A stretch of DNA of 25,941 nucleotides from JAENVU01 sp046598395 (GCA_046598395.1 JBKJIQ010000010.1:1-25941), one strand, 5' to 3'; shown: positions 14,747-22,298, counted from the stretch's first letter. The notes: generated by a model not told the origin, from the sequence alone. Program-made: numbers and translations.

Positions 14747-16486
14747 TCAATCGTCGTTGTTGATCGTTCCGGTTCCGATCGCGTTGGCGATGGTCCCGCG
14801 AGAGCTATTGGAAATGGTGACCGACATCGTCTCGTTGCTTTCGGGGGCGGTATCCGGCGTGACCACCACGTTGATGGTGGCGTAGGTCGCCCCGGCGGGA
14901 ATGATCACGGTACCGAGGTTCGGTGTGTAGTCACTGCCGGCGGCCGCGGTTCCGTCGCTCGTGATGAAATCGACCGAAACGGCATTGTTGCTGATCGAAG
15001 ACAGCGTGACCGACAGCTTGAGCGTGCGATTCCCGGTGTTGCCCTCTTCGATCGAGGCGTTGCCCATGGAGATCTTCAGGCCGGAACCGGGATCGTCGTC
15101 GCTGATGGTTCCGGTACCGGTGTTGCGACCGAGTACGGCCCCCGCCGGAGCGGAGAGGCGGACGCTGAATTTGTGGATGCCTTCAACGATGGAGTCACCC
15201 CGCACGTTGATCGCGATCGACGCCGCCGTGGCGTTGGCCGGAATGGTGATCGTTCCCGACTTCCCGGCGAAGTCTTCCGGAGTGGTGGCGCTCCCCGCGA
15301 TGGTGGTGTAGTGCGCCGAGACGGGATACGGAACCGGATCGGAGAGCGACACGTTGAACCGGGCTACGCGCCAGGCGGTCTTGCCCTCGACGATACGGGT
15401 CGAGCCGATGGAGAGCTTCGGAATCGCGCCGACGGTCCATCCACTGTCGGCGAAGACGCCGAGCGTGATCGGGCCCGGTGAATGGATCACTTCGTCGAAG
15501 CCGATAGCCGGAGTCATCAGCGAGTTCAGGTTCCCCGCGCCGAAGGTGGCTTCGTCGAGGTGGGCATAGCTACTGCCGGACTCCCATGGGTTGGGGCCGT
15601 ACAAACGGGGCGGGGTTCCACCGTTGGCCGCGGTGGCTTGCGGCCCGGTGAAGCGGAGGGTTTGGCCCTGGAGCGCGTTCCCCAACGCGAAGCTGTTATC
15701 GGGGATGGACAGCAAGGGCGTCCCGTTGCTGGTGGTGTACCGGTCGAAGACCGATGGGCTGCCACTGTTGAAGCAGCAGGTTCCCACCCCGATGCCGTCG
15801 ACGTCCATGAGACCGAGGAACCCAAGACCGTGACCCAACTCGTGCAGGACCACACTCGCGAAGTCGAGGTGGCCAGCGGTGTTGCCGTCGGTCCCGAAGT
15901 AGAAGCCCGGGAAAGTCGAGGCGAAGGTCGCATCGATATCCGCGATGCCGGGGTCGAGGTCGCTGCCATGCAGCGCGTTGGCCAAAGCGACGGGGTACCA
16001 GGTGCTCGCCTGCGGTGCTTCGGGGAAGTTCCGGAAGAAGTTCGTGGGGCCGGCGCTGCCGAGGACTCCGGGCGGAAGCGCCGTGAAGCTGGCGTTGACC
16101 ACGATCGGGACCGACGTGGTGATGATGTTCGACCACTGGTCCACCGCGAACTGGAATGCCGCCTTTGCCGCCGGATTCGCGTTGAAGCCAGCGTCGTAGA
16201 TGACGATGAACGACGACGTTGTGCTGTGGGCCTGGATCCCGCCGGCCGCCAACTTGGGCGAAGGGAGCACCTGGGTGGGGACAGCCGGTGACGGTCCGAG
16301 GACGATCGGGGTCGGAGCTACTGAGCCGGCGCCCATGGACTCGCCCGTGAGCGATTGGGATGCACTCGTCGCTCGGCGCGCGCCCGCGGCCGCGGCGAAC
16401 GAGCCGGTCATGCTGATCGCCAGCACCGCGCTGACGGCGATGGTGGCGGATGCTCTGCCTCGATTGACCACGGATGGTCCTTTCAT
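14747..16486 (-). CDS. Secreted zinc metalloprotease-like protein with two Calx-beta domains
   Basis: A 579-residue exported protein. The signal peptide is residues 1 to about 35 (basic start, hydrophobic core, AAAAGA). The catalytic part (about 85-350) has HELGHGLGFLG with H215, E216 and H219, and a candidate Met-turn at M324 (LNSLMTPAIG). The third zinc ligand expected at position 11 of the metzincin motif is Gly225, not His or Asp. Two Calx-beta domains follow (about 357-465 and 469-579). Each ends in an Asp-rich turn that in this fold binds calcium; the protein stops right after the second, with no anchor. The open frame extends upstream to 16627, but ATG 16486 gives a proper signal peptide. 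Probable role: calcium-stabilised extracellular protease or adhesin. No Shine-Dalgarno sequence is seen. Confidence 0.82.
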   Translation of the reverse strand: MKGPSVVNRGRASATIAVSAVLAISMTGSFAAAAGARRATSASQSLTGESMGAGSVAPTPIVLGPSPAVPTQVLPSPKLAAGGIQAHSTTSSFIVIYDAGFNANPAAKAAFQFAVDQWSNIITTSVPIVVNASFTALPPGVLGSAGPTNFFRNFPEAPQASTWYPVALANALHGSDLDPGIADIDATFASTFPGFYFGTDGNTAGHLDFASVVLHELGHGLGFLGLMDVDGIGVGTCCFNSGSPSVFDRYTTSNGTPLLSIPDNSFALGNALQGQTLRFTGPQATAANGGTPPRLYGPNPWESGSSYAHLDEATFGAGNLNSLMTPAIGFDEVIHSPGPITLGVFADSGWTVGAIPKLSIGSTRIVEGKTAWRVARFNVSLSDPVPYPVSAHYTTIAGSATTPEDFAGKSGTITIPANATAASIAINVRGDSIVEGIHKFSVRLSAPAGAVLGRNTGTGTISDDDPGSGLKISMGNASIEEGNTGNRTLKLSVTLSSISNNAVSVDFITSDGTAAAGSDYTPNLGTVIIPAGATYATINVVVTPDTAPESNETMSVTISNSSRGTIANAIGTGTINNDD

Positions 16487-16541
16487 TCGGATCTGACGGG
16501 TTTCGGCCTGTAACGCCAATTGCTTGAGTGGCGACCGCGAT

Positions 16542-17861
16542 TCATCGACGCGGTTCGGCACCGAGTTGTAGCGGACCGGGAGCACCGACCGCAATGAGGT
16601 CGCAGTACCAAGCGAGCAACAACGCAACGACGACGCCGATCATGATCACGGTGGTGATGCCGAGAGGGGCAACGAGATAGCCGCCCACGAGTACACCGAT
16701 CGGCACGGTGCCTCCGAAGCTCATGATCCACAGCGCCATGATCCGGCCGCGTTCCGCGTTCTCCAACCGCTCCTGCAGGACGATGGACAACGAGGTGATC
16801 ACCATGAAGTACGCAAAGCCGAGTGCCCCAACCGTGGGAAAGGCCAGCGCGACATTGCGAACGAGCGCGAAGCCGGCGAGGAGCACGGCGAAGGCCACCA
16901 GTGCCCGGCGGGCGACGACGGCCTTGGAGTGCTGCGCGAGGTAGGTGCCGACCGTGATGGCACCTAGCGCCGCGCCGAGACCGAACGCGGCGTAGAGGTA
17001 TCCGTACGTCGGGCTCTTCTCCGAGATTCCCAGACTCGTCGCGGCGATGACCGGCATGAGGCCAACGAACATCAGCGAGAAGAACGAGAACGTGACCATG
17101 GTGATGAGCACGCGTCGAATCAGGGGATCGGCCCGCGCGATGTTGAACCCGGAGAACAGCTTCTCCATCGGCCGACCCTCCACGGGGTCCGGATTCCGTG
17201 CGTCATAGTGAGCGAGGCTCAGTCCCGCTACCGCGAAGAGGTAGGTGGCGGCGTTGATCGCGAACACGGGAGCGGGATTGCCGAAGATCGCGTACAACGG
17301 CGCGCCGATGGCCGGACCGATGACGCGAGAAAGGTTCATCTGCACCGACTGCAACGAGACCGCGCCCGGCAGGTCCTCGCGGGGTACGAGCGTGGGCAGG
17401 ATTGCGCCCATCGCCGGCGCGCTGAGCGCGTTGACGATGCCGATCGCGAGCACGCATAAGAAGATCGTGGTGGTGGAAGGGTGCTCCAGCGCGACCAGAC
17501 CGGCCAACCCGAACGACAGCAGCATTTGCAGGATCTGCATGGTCACGAGGTAGCGCCGCCGGTTCACCATGTCGGCGATCACGCCGCCAATCTGGCCGAG
17601 GAACAGCAGCGGTCCGAGCTGCGCGAACAGCAGGAGGCCGACGTAGCCCGGATCCTTGGTCAGCCCGTATGCGAACTGACCCAGGAGCACGTTCTGCATC
17701 CACGTGCCGCAGTTCGACGCGAAGGTTCCGCCCCACACGAGCCGGAAGTCGCGGTGGCGCAGTGCCGCCTGTGCGGTACCACGGCGGAGCGCCCGATCAC
17801 CGTCGACGAGCGCGTCGGTTGCATCGGCAGCTTGAGGGTCGTGGGGGGAACGAAAGGGCAT
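16542..17861 (-). CDS. MFS transporter, MFS_3 (EntS-like exporter) type
   Basis: A 439-residue major facilitator protein with about 12 spans, starting after a 40-residue soluble N-terminus with the family-typical ALRHRDFRLVWGG opening. The loop 2-3 motif appears as GGVIADMVNRRRYL (residues 92-105), and a second copy of the fold begins at about residue 240. Members of this subgroup export siderophores, macrolides and other small molecules; the cargo here cannot be read from sequence. Start ATG at 17861, with a TAGGGT -10 nine bases upstream. The metalloprotease gene lies 55 bp downstream on the same strand, so co-transcription is possible. A CRP-like palindrome sits about 70 bp upstream. Confidence 0.88.
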   Translation of the reverse strand: MPFRSPHDPQAADATDALVDGDRALRRGTAQAALRHRDFRLVWGGTFASNCGTWMQNVLLGQFAYGLTKDPGYVGLLLFAQLGPLLFLGQIGGVIADMVNRRRYLVTMQILQMLLSFGLAGLVALEHPSTTTIFLCVLAIGIVNALSAPAMGAILPTLVPREDLPGAVSLQSVQMNLSRVIGPAIGAPLYAIFGNPAPVFAINAATYLFAVAGLSLAHYDARNPDPVEGRPMEKLFSGFNIARADPLIRRVLITMVTFSFFSLMFVGLMPVIAATSLGISEKSPTYGYLYAAFGLGAALGAITVGTYLAQHSKAVVARRALVAFAVLLAGFALVRNVALAFPTVGALGFAYFMVITSLSIVLQERLENAERGRIMALWIMSFGGTVPIGVLVGGYLVAPLGITTVIMIGVVVALLLAWYCDLIAVGAPGPLQLGAEPRR

Positions 17862-17870
17862 GTGGTCGGC

Positions 17871-17876
17871 ACCCTA
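17871..17876 (-). promoter_or_regulatory. -10 element TAGGGT for the MFS_3 transporter gene
   Basis: Read on the minus strand, TAGGGT lies nine bases before the ATG at 17861, predicting a leader of two or three bases. The CRP-like palindrome centre is about 68 bases upstream of the predicted start, a position where such activators work. Confidence 0.35.
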
Positions 17877-17924
17877 TGGGAGCGGAGTTCGAGAACGGTC
17901 AGCAATAGCGCCCTGTGGTATCGA

Positions 17925-17940
17925 CGTGACGTAGTTCACG
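17925..17940. promoter_or_regulatory. CRP/FNR-family-like palindrome CGTGA-N6-TCACG
   Basis: A perfect 5-bp inverted repeat with a 6-base spacer, matching the known layout of CRP-family sites (TGTGA-N6-TCACA; in actinobacteria CGTGA/TCACG arms are common). It lies in the 148-bp divergent region between the MFS_3 gene and the DinB-like gene, so it could control either or both. Confidence 0.42.
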
Positions 17941-18009
17941 GGTTGCGGCCGTTTGGTGAGGCTGGAAGGGTTGCGGTCGTCACGAGTCGGAGCAACCGGG
18001 GAGCTCGGA

Positions 18010-18645
18010 ATGGATACATGGGACATGATCGACGCGGAGCGGACCGAGTTCGCCGACCTGTGCGACTCGCTCACGCCGCCGCAGTGGGACATGAAAAGTC
18101 TGTGTAGCGCGTGGCGCGTTCGGGACGTGATCGGCCACGTTTCCCAGGGTGCAAACCTGAGCACGGTACGAGCGTTTGTGACCCTGCTCAAGTACGGATT
18201 CCGACTTGGCCCGATGCTCGAGAAGACGGCCATCCAAGCCGGCTCCGCGCCCACGGCGCAGTTGGCCGCGGAGATGCGCGCCACGATCGGTTCCCGCACG
18301 ACCCCTCCCGGAGTGAAGCCGGAGGGAACCCTCACCGACACCGTCGTCCATCAACAGGACGTGCGCCGGGTGATTGGCGTCCCCCGGACGATCGCACCTG
18401 ACCGCGTGCGGATTGCCCTCGATCAAGCCAAGGACGCCAGCGCGAGCTTCTTGCCGGGCAAGAAACGGATCGCCGGATTGCACCTGAGAGCCACCGACCT
18501 CGACTGGGAGGCCGGCGATCCGGCCGCCCCGAAGGTGACGGGCACCGCTGAAGCGTTGTTGATGGCGATCGCCGGACGCCGGGTGGCGTTGGCCGACCTC
18601 TCGGGGTCCGGTGTCGAGACGTTGCGAGATCGCCTGGCTGGCTAA
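18010..18645 (+). CDS. DinB-fold protein, mycothiol-dependent maleylpyruvate isomerase family
   Basis: A 211-residue protein of the DinB/MDMPI metal-binding superfamily, widespread in actinobacteria. The N-terminal helix bundle has the expected ERTEFADLCDSLTPPQW opening, a WRVRDVIGHV helix with H43, and TVVHQQDVRRVIG with H114. An Asp (D110) sits where the family has a Glu metal ligand, four residues before H114. The C-terminal domain (about 150-211) ends in the RRVALADLSGSG pattern common in these proteins. Most members have unknown substrates; a thiol-dependent transferase or isomerase reaction is possible. A GGGAG seven bases before ATG 18010 fixes this start against the open frame extending to 17953. 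Its stop overlaps the stop of the convergent SCP2 gene (shared CTAA). Confidence 0.8.
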   Translation: MDTWDMIDAERTEFADLCDSLTPPQWDMKSLCSAWRVRDVIGHVSQGANLSTVRAFVTLLKYGFRLGPMLEKTAIQAGSAPTAQLAAEMRATIGSRTTPPGVKPEGTLTDTVVHQQDVRRVIGVPRTIAPDRVRIALDQAKDASASFLPGKKRIAGLHLRATDLDWEAGDPAAPKVTGTAEALLMAIAGRRVALADLSGSGVETLRDRLAG

Positions 18646-19040
18646 GCCGTCATCTCCTGGATGGCGTCAGTGAGCGCCTGGTTCCCGCCGGGGCCGCCAC
18701 CCTGCTGGGCCATCATGAGCTTCGTCATGTCGCCCTGGACCTTGACCTTGCCCGCCATGAACGCTTGCATCCCGGCTTGTTGGTTCCCGGAGATGAACAC
18801 GTCCTTGGCGGTGGTGTAATCGGTGGTGATGGTCACGTCGGCGCCGTCGTTGTGGCCCTGGCCGATTTCGGCTTTGCCTTCGACCGCGCCCATGTACATC
18901 TGGCGTTCTCCCCAGGGCGTATCGGTCACGACCATGTTCAGCATCATGGATTGGGTCGTGGGTGCGTCGGCACCGTGCTCGACCATCAGGGCGGTGACGG
19001 CAACGAACCATTCGTCGGACAAGAACTCGGACTTCGCCAC
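18642..19040 (-). CDS. SCP2 sterol-carrier-domain protein
   Basis: A 132-residue single-domain protein of the SCP-2 family, which binds acyl-CoAs, sterols or other lipids in a hydrophobic tunnel. Recognisable features: the DVTITTDYTTAKDVFISGNQQAGMQAFMAGKVKVQGDMTKLM segment (summarised as the VTITTDY strand, the QAFMAGK helix turn and the GDMTKLM end) and a Gly-rich tail. The start chosen is GTG 19040, because a perfect AGGAGG lies seven bases upstream. The ATG at 19112 would add 24 residues without family similarity and place the AGGAGG inside the gene. It probably works in lipid or steroid handling, but no pathway genes are next to it. Confidence 0.85.
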   Translation of the reverse strand: MAKSEFLSDEWFVAVTALMVEHGADAPTTQSMMLNMVVTDTPWGERQMYMGAVEGKAEIGQGHNDGADVTITTDYTTAKDVFISGNQQAGMQAFMAGKVKVQGDMTKLMMAQQGGGPGGNQALTDAIQEMTA

Positions 19041-19047
19041 GATGGGG

Positions 19048-19053
19048 CCTCCT
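19048..19053 (-). promoter_or_regulatory. Perfect AGGAGG ribosome binding site deciding a GTG start
   Basis: AGGAGG on the minus strand, seven bases before the GTG at 19040. It is among the best ribosome sites in the window and argues for the shorter SCP2 protein. Confidence 0.65.
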
Positions 19054-19078
19054 GGTACACGTTCGGTCGGGTTGAGGG

Positions 19079-19084
19079 ACACTA
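19079..19084 (-). promoter_or_regulatory. Candidate -10 TAGTGT for the SCP2 gene
   Basis: Minus-strand TAGTGT predicts a leader of about 30 bases that includes the AGGAGG site. No clear -35 is seen. Confidence 0.3.
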
Positions 19085-19143
19085 TCGACGCCTCGGAGTC
19101 TGCGTCGACCACCCTCGCTGACGGGTCTCCGGGTGACGGGGTC

Positions 19144-19149
19144 TAGATT
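19144..19149 (+). promoter_or_regulatory. -10 element TAGATT, leaderless start of the ferredoxin gene
   Basis: TAGATT is six bases before the ATG at 19156, again placing the predicted transcription start at the start codon. No Shine-Dalgarno sequence is present. Confidence 0.42.
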
Positions 19150-19155
19150 TCGCGG

Positions 19156-19467
19156 ATGGCCGAGAATGCGCGGGTTGATCGCATTGCGACGCATGAGCGG
19201 AATCCGAAATGGCAGAGCCCGCCGCTCATCATCGACATGTCGATCTGTATCAACTGCGACACGTGCATTCGGCACTGCCCGCCGCAGTTCGGCGCAATCT
19301 TCGACCACGGTATCGACGTCATCATTCTCCCCGAGCTGTGTTCGGGGTGTGGGAAGTGTCTGCCGCCGGTGTGCCCGGTGAACTGCATCTACGAAGACCC
19401 GGAGTGGGTGTCCTCGCCGGTGGATTGGTGGGTCTACCCCGGCCGCAAGGACGACCCCTACCGGTAG
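19156..19467 (+). CDS. Dicluster 4Fe-4S ferredoxin
   Basis: A 103-residue electron carrier with two iron-sulfur motifs. The first is C31-x2-C34-x2-C37-x3-C41-P. The second is C62-x2-C65-x2-C68, followed by C73 and C77 (KCLPPVCPVNC), so its spacing is longer than the standard CxxCxxCxxxCP and it has nine cysteines in all. The N-terminal 23 residues precede the fold and the C-terminal tail (SPVDWWVYPGRKDDPYR) is rich in aromatic residues. It could serve oxidoreductases encoded elsewhere; the adjacent genes offer no obvious partner. The gatC start follows 97 bp downstream. Confidence 0.9.
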   Translation: MAENARVDRIATHERNPKWQSPPLIIDMSICINCDTCIRHCPPQFGAIFDHGIDVIILPELCSGCGKCLPPVCPVNCIYEDPEWVSSPVDWWVYPGRKDDPYR

Positions 19468-19549
19468 CCGTTCGACCGGCCTTTCGACGAGCCGTCCGAC
19501 CGTGGACATCGCGGGAAGAAACGGTCGGGGGTCCCGACGGCGGTGTTCC

Positions 19550-19555
19550 TAGACT
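19550..19555 (+). promoter_or_regulatory. -10 element TAGACT for gatC
   Basis: Identical in sequence to the one before the cysteine desulfurase gene. Nine bases separate it from the ATG at 19565, predicting a very short leader for the gatC-gatA transcript. Confidence 0.42.
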
Positions 19556-19564
19556 CGCCCGCTC

Positions 19565-19867
19565 ATGGCTAATCCAATCGCACGCGCCGACGTCGAACAC
19601 GTCGCCAAATTGTCCCGGCTGGCGTTGAGCGAGGACGAGATCGAGCATCTCACTCGCGAGCTCGCCAGCATCCTTGGCCACGCGGCCGATATCGAGGCGC
19701 TCGACCTCGACGACGTTGCGCCGACTGCGCATCCGCTCCCACTCGAGAACGTGTTGCGAGCCGATGAAGTGCGCCCATCGCTCGATCGGGACGAGGTACT
19801 GGCGCAGGCGCCCCTGGCCGAGGATCGCCGGTTCCGAGTTCCCCGCATTCTGGGTGAGGCACCGTGA
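19565..19867 (+). CDS. gatC: Asp/Glu-tRNA(Asn/Gln) amidotransferase subunit C
   Basis: A 100-residue GatC, the small subunit that wraps around and stabilises GatA in the GatCAB complex. The complex converts misacylated Glu-tRNA(Gln), and in some species Asp-tRNA(Asn), to the correct amide. Family features: the N-terminal IARADVEHVAKLSRLALSEDE helix, the ELASILGHAADIEALD helix, and the C-terminal PLPLENVLRADEVRPSL...FRVPRIL segment (given here in parts). Length is typical. Its TGA overlaps the GTG start of gatA by four bases (GTGA), so the two are translationally coupled. Confidence 0.95.
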   Translation: MANPIARADVEHVAKLSRLALSEDEIEHLTRELASILGHAADIEALDLDDVAPTAHPLPLENVLRADEVRPSLDRDEVLAQAPLAEDRRFRVPRILGEAP

Positions 19868-21291
19868 CCGCGCCGCTCTCGGCCACGGATATCGCGGCTG
19901 CGGTTCGGTCTGGCGCTCGCAGTGCGCGGTCGGTGGTGGAGGAACATCTCGGCGCGATCGCGGCCCGCGAGGCCGACGTCCATGCCTTCAACGCCGTCTT
20001 GACCGACCAGGCACTCGCAGCAGCCGACGCGATCGACGCCACGGTCGCACGGGGTGAGGATCCGGGCCCGCTCGCCGGGGTGCCGGTCGCGCTCAAAGAC
20101 AACCTGTGCACCCGAGGGATTCCGACCACATGCTCCTCGCGCATTCTCGAAGGATGGGAGCCGCCGTACACGGCCACCGTGGTCGAGCGCGTGGTGGCGG
20201 CCGGTGGAATTCCCATTGGCAAGACGAACCTCGACGAGTTCGCGATGGGTTCATCCACGGAGAACTCGGCGTTCGGAACCACCCGCAACCCGCACGACCT
20301 CACCCGCGTCCCTGGCGGGTCCAGTGGAGGATCGGCGGCAGCGGTTGCCGCGGGGTTCGCTCCGCTCTCGCTCGGTTCTGATACCGGTGGCTCGATCCGG
20401 CAGCCCGCGGCGCTCTGCGGTGTGGTGGGAGTGAAGCCCACCTACGGGCTCGTGAGTCGCTACGGGCTCATCGCGTTTGCATCCAGCCTGGATCAGGTCG
20501 GACCGTTTGGTGCCAGCGTGGATGATGCGGCGCTTCTCCTCGAAACCATTTGGGGACACGACCCGATGGACTCAACGTCGATCCGGGCCGACGCGCCCAC
20601 GTTGGGCCGCGGTGCAGATGTTGGCGGACTCCGCGTCGGCGTTCTTTCGGAGCTCACCGATGTCGATGGCATCGCGCCTGAGGTTCGCGCGGCAGTGGAG
20701 CAGGCCGCGAGCGCGTTGGAATCCGCCGGAGCAACCGTGGATCACGTGTCGGTCCCCAGTTGCACCTATGGACTCTCGGCGTACTACCTGATTGCCCCCG
20801 CGGAAGCGTCGTCGAACCTCGCCCGCTACGACGGCGTGCGCTACGGGTTGAGGGTGGACGGCGTCGACGTCTCGGATATGAACGCGAAGACGCGCGCAGC
20901 GGGCTTTGGGCCCGAGGTGAAGCGGCGCATCATGCTCGGGACGTATGCGCTCTCGGCCGGCTACTACGACGCGTACTACGGCAAGGCGCAGAAGGTTCGG
21001 ACGCTCATCATCCGCGACTTCGCCGCCGCATACGAGCAGTTCGATGTACTGCTTTCACCGACTGCGCCCACGGAGGCATTTCGGATCGGCGAGAAGTCGG
21101 CCGACCCACTCTCGATGTATCTCTCCGATGTCTGCACGATTCCCACCAACCTTGCGGGCCACGCGGCTATCAGCGTTCCCTTCGGCGTGGGCAGCACGGG
21201 ACTTCCGCTCGGTGTGCAGGTGCTCGCACCGGCTTTGGGCGAACCGGTCATGTTTCGAGTGGCGCGCGCGCTCGAAACCGCCGCCCCATGA
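19864..21291 (+). CDS. gatA: Asp/Glu-tRNA(Asn/Gln) amidotransferase subunit A
   Basis: A 475-residue amidase-signature enzyme that hydrolyses glutamine and passes the ammonia to GatB. The catalytic triad is complete: K78 (ALKDNL), cis-Ser S153 (GGSSGGS) and nucleophile S177 (DTGGSIRQPA). These sit exactly one position off the Staphylococcus aureus numbering (K79, S154, S178). Other marks are NLDEFAMGSSTENSAFG and KPTYGLVSRYGLIAFASSLDQ. The start is GTG at 19864, overlapping the gatC stop. In contrast to operons where gatB follows directly, a reverse-strand hydrolase gene intervenes here. A long hairpin follows the stop. Confidence 0.97.
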   Translation: MTAPLSATDIAAAVRSGARSARSVVEEHLGAIAAREADVHAFNAVLTDQALAAADAIDATVARGEDPGPLAGVPVALKDNLCTRGIPTTCSSRILEGWEPPYTATVVERVVAAGGIPIGKTNLDEFAMGSSTENSAFGTTRNPHDLTRVPGGSSGGSAAAVAAGFAPLSLGSDTGGSIRQPAALCGVVGVKPTYGLVSRYGLIAFASSLDQVGPFGASVDDAALLLETIWGHDPMDSTSIRADAPTLGRGADVGGLRVGVLSELTDVDGIAPEVRAAVEQAASALESAGATVDHVSVPSCTYGLSAYYLIAPAEASSNLARYDGVRYGLRVDGVDVSDMNAKTRAAGFGPEVKRRIMLGTYALSAGYYDAYYGKAQKVRTLIIRDFAAAYEQFDVLLSPTAPTEAFRIGEKSADPLSMYLSDVCTIPTNLAGHAAISVPFGVGSTGLPLGVQVLAPALGEPVMFRVARALETAAP

Positions 21292-21317
21292 CCGCTTGGC
21301 CCGCAGCGGATCGCGGC

Positions 21318-21365
21318 TTTCGCGTTACATATCCGTCGTTCCGACGACGGAATCGCGACGCGAAA
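21318..21365. terminator. Long symmetrical stem-loop between convergent genes, likely bidirectional terminator
   Basis: An inner perfect stem CCGTCGT/ACGACGG (21333-21339 with 21344-21350) has a TCCG tetraloop. An outer perfect stem TTTCGCG/CGCGAAA (21318-21324 with 21359-21365) is separated from it by 8 unpaired bases on each side. It occupies most of the 83-bp gap between gatA and the convergent hydrolase gene. It lacks a T-run, which is common for actinobacterial terminators. Confidence 0.5.
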
Positions 21366-21374
21366 CGAGGTGGG

Positions 21375-22298
21375 TTAGAGGAAGAAGTGGGCGAGCGCGC
21401 GATTGAACACGGCGGCGGCTTCCCATTGCAAGAAGTGGCCCGCGCCGGGGACCACAAAGGGACCCACGCACTCGTCGAACGCGACCGCACACCGGTCGGG
21501 GAAGCTCGTGGGGACCACATGGTCCTCGGGCCCGTACAGGACGAGCGTCGGGATCGGGTTGGTCTCCAGGAACCGTGGCAGTTCCTTCATGGGCCGCGCG
21601 CCGGTGGAACTCTCGTAGATGCCGAAACTCGCGCGCAGCTTGGCTGGATCGGCGAAGGGTTCAGTCATGAAGTCCACCGCGTCGGCCGCGAACGCGGTGG
21701 GGTTACCCCACAGTCGGTGGCCGTACATTCCCGCGATGTACGCGCGGCGTCGGGCCGGCGTATCGAGTTCTGCGGCCAGGGCGTCGGCATCTGTGGCCTG
21801 ACGCACGAAGTAGTCGGCGGTGGCGCGCAGCTCCCGGCGGTCCTCCCGTGGGATGCCCGCGGCTTCGTACTCACCGTTGCGCAGGACCGGCGTGAGCGTG
21901 TTGAAGTAGCAGAGCTTCGGGACAAAGCCGGGGTAGCGCAGCGACAGGTCGTAGATCATGGGTCCGCCCGCGTCTCCGGCGGCGGCGAAGCAGGAGTGAT
22001 GGCCCAGGACTTCGTGTACCAGGGCGTACAGATCGAGGGAGAACGCGGCCACGTCATAGAAGCCGTCGGCGGCGACGTCGCTGTCGCCGAACCCGCGAAG
22101 GTCCGGCGCGATGACTTCGAACCCCGCCGCCACGAGGGGCTCTACGTTGCGCCACCAGATCCGGCGCGTCTCGGGCCATCCGTGTACCAGCAGCAGTGGA
22201 ACTCCGCCGATTCCTTCGCGCAGATACGCCAAGGTTGCACCGGTGGAAAGTTCGCAACGGTGCGTGGCGAACCGTGCAGGGTCGAGATCGTCGCTCAT
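21375..22298 (-). CDS. Alpha/beta hydrolase, epoxide hydrolase/haloalkane dehalogenase-like
   Basis: A 307-residue alpha/beta hydrolase. The oxyanion HGWPE motif is followed by DLRGFGDSD. The nucleophile elbow is GDAGG with Asp109 rather than Ser, which points to an epoxide hydrolase or dehalogenase-type ester intermediate. The acid is in LYGPEDHVV and the catalytic His is in GAGHFLQWE near the end. The central cap region (about 135-225) is helical. The start is ATG 22298; an ATG at 22316 would overlap the gatB start codon. Either way the gene is head-to-head with gatB, with at most 16 bp between starts, and tail-to-tail with gatA. It has no evident link to tRNA amidation and looks like an insertion into the gat cluster. 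The substrate is unknown. Confidence 0.88.
   Translation of the reverse strand: MSDDLDPARFATHRCELSTGATLAYLREGIGGVPLLLVHGWPETRRIWWRNVEPLVAAGFEVIAPDLRGFGDSDVAADGFYDVAAFSLDLYALVHEVLGHHSCFAAAGDAGGPMIYDLSLRYPGFVPKLCYFNTLTPVLRNGEYEAAGIPREDRRELRATADYFVRQATDADALAAELDTPARRRAYIAGMYGHRLWGNPTAFAADAVDFMTEPFADPAKLRASFGIYESSTGARPMKELPRFLETNPIPTLVLYGPEDHVVPTSFPDRCAVAFDECVGPFVVPGAGHFLQWEAAAVFNRALAHFFL

Noticed and set aside
16487..16627. Longer start for the metalloprotease
   Set aside because: It would overlap the MFS_3 gene end and bury the signal peptide; ATG 16486 gives a standard exported N-terminus.
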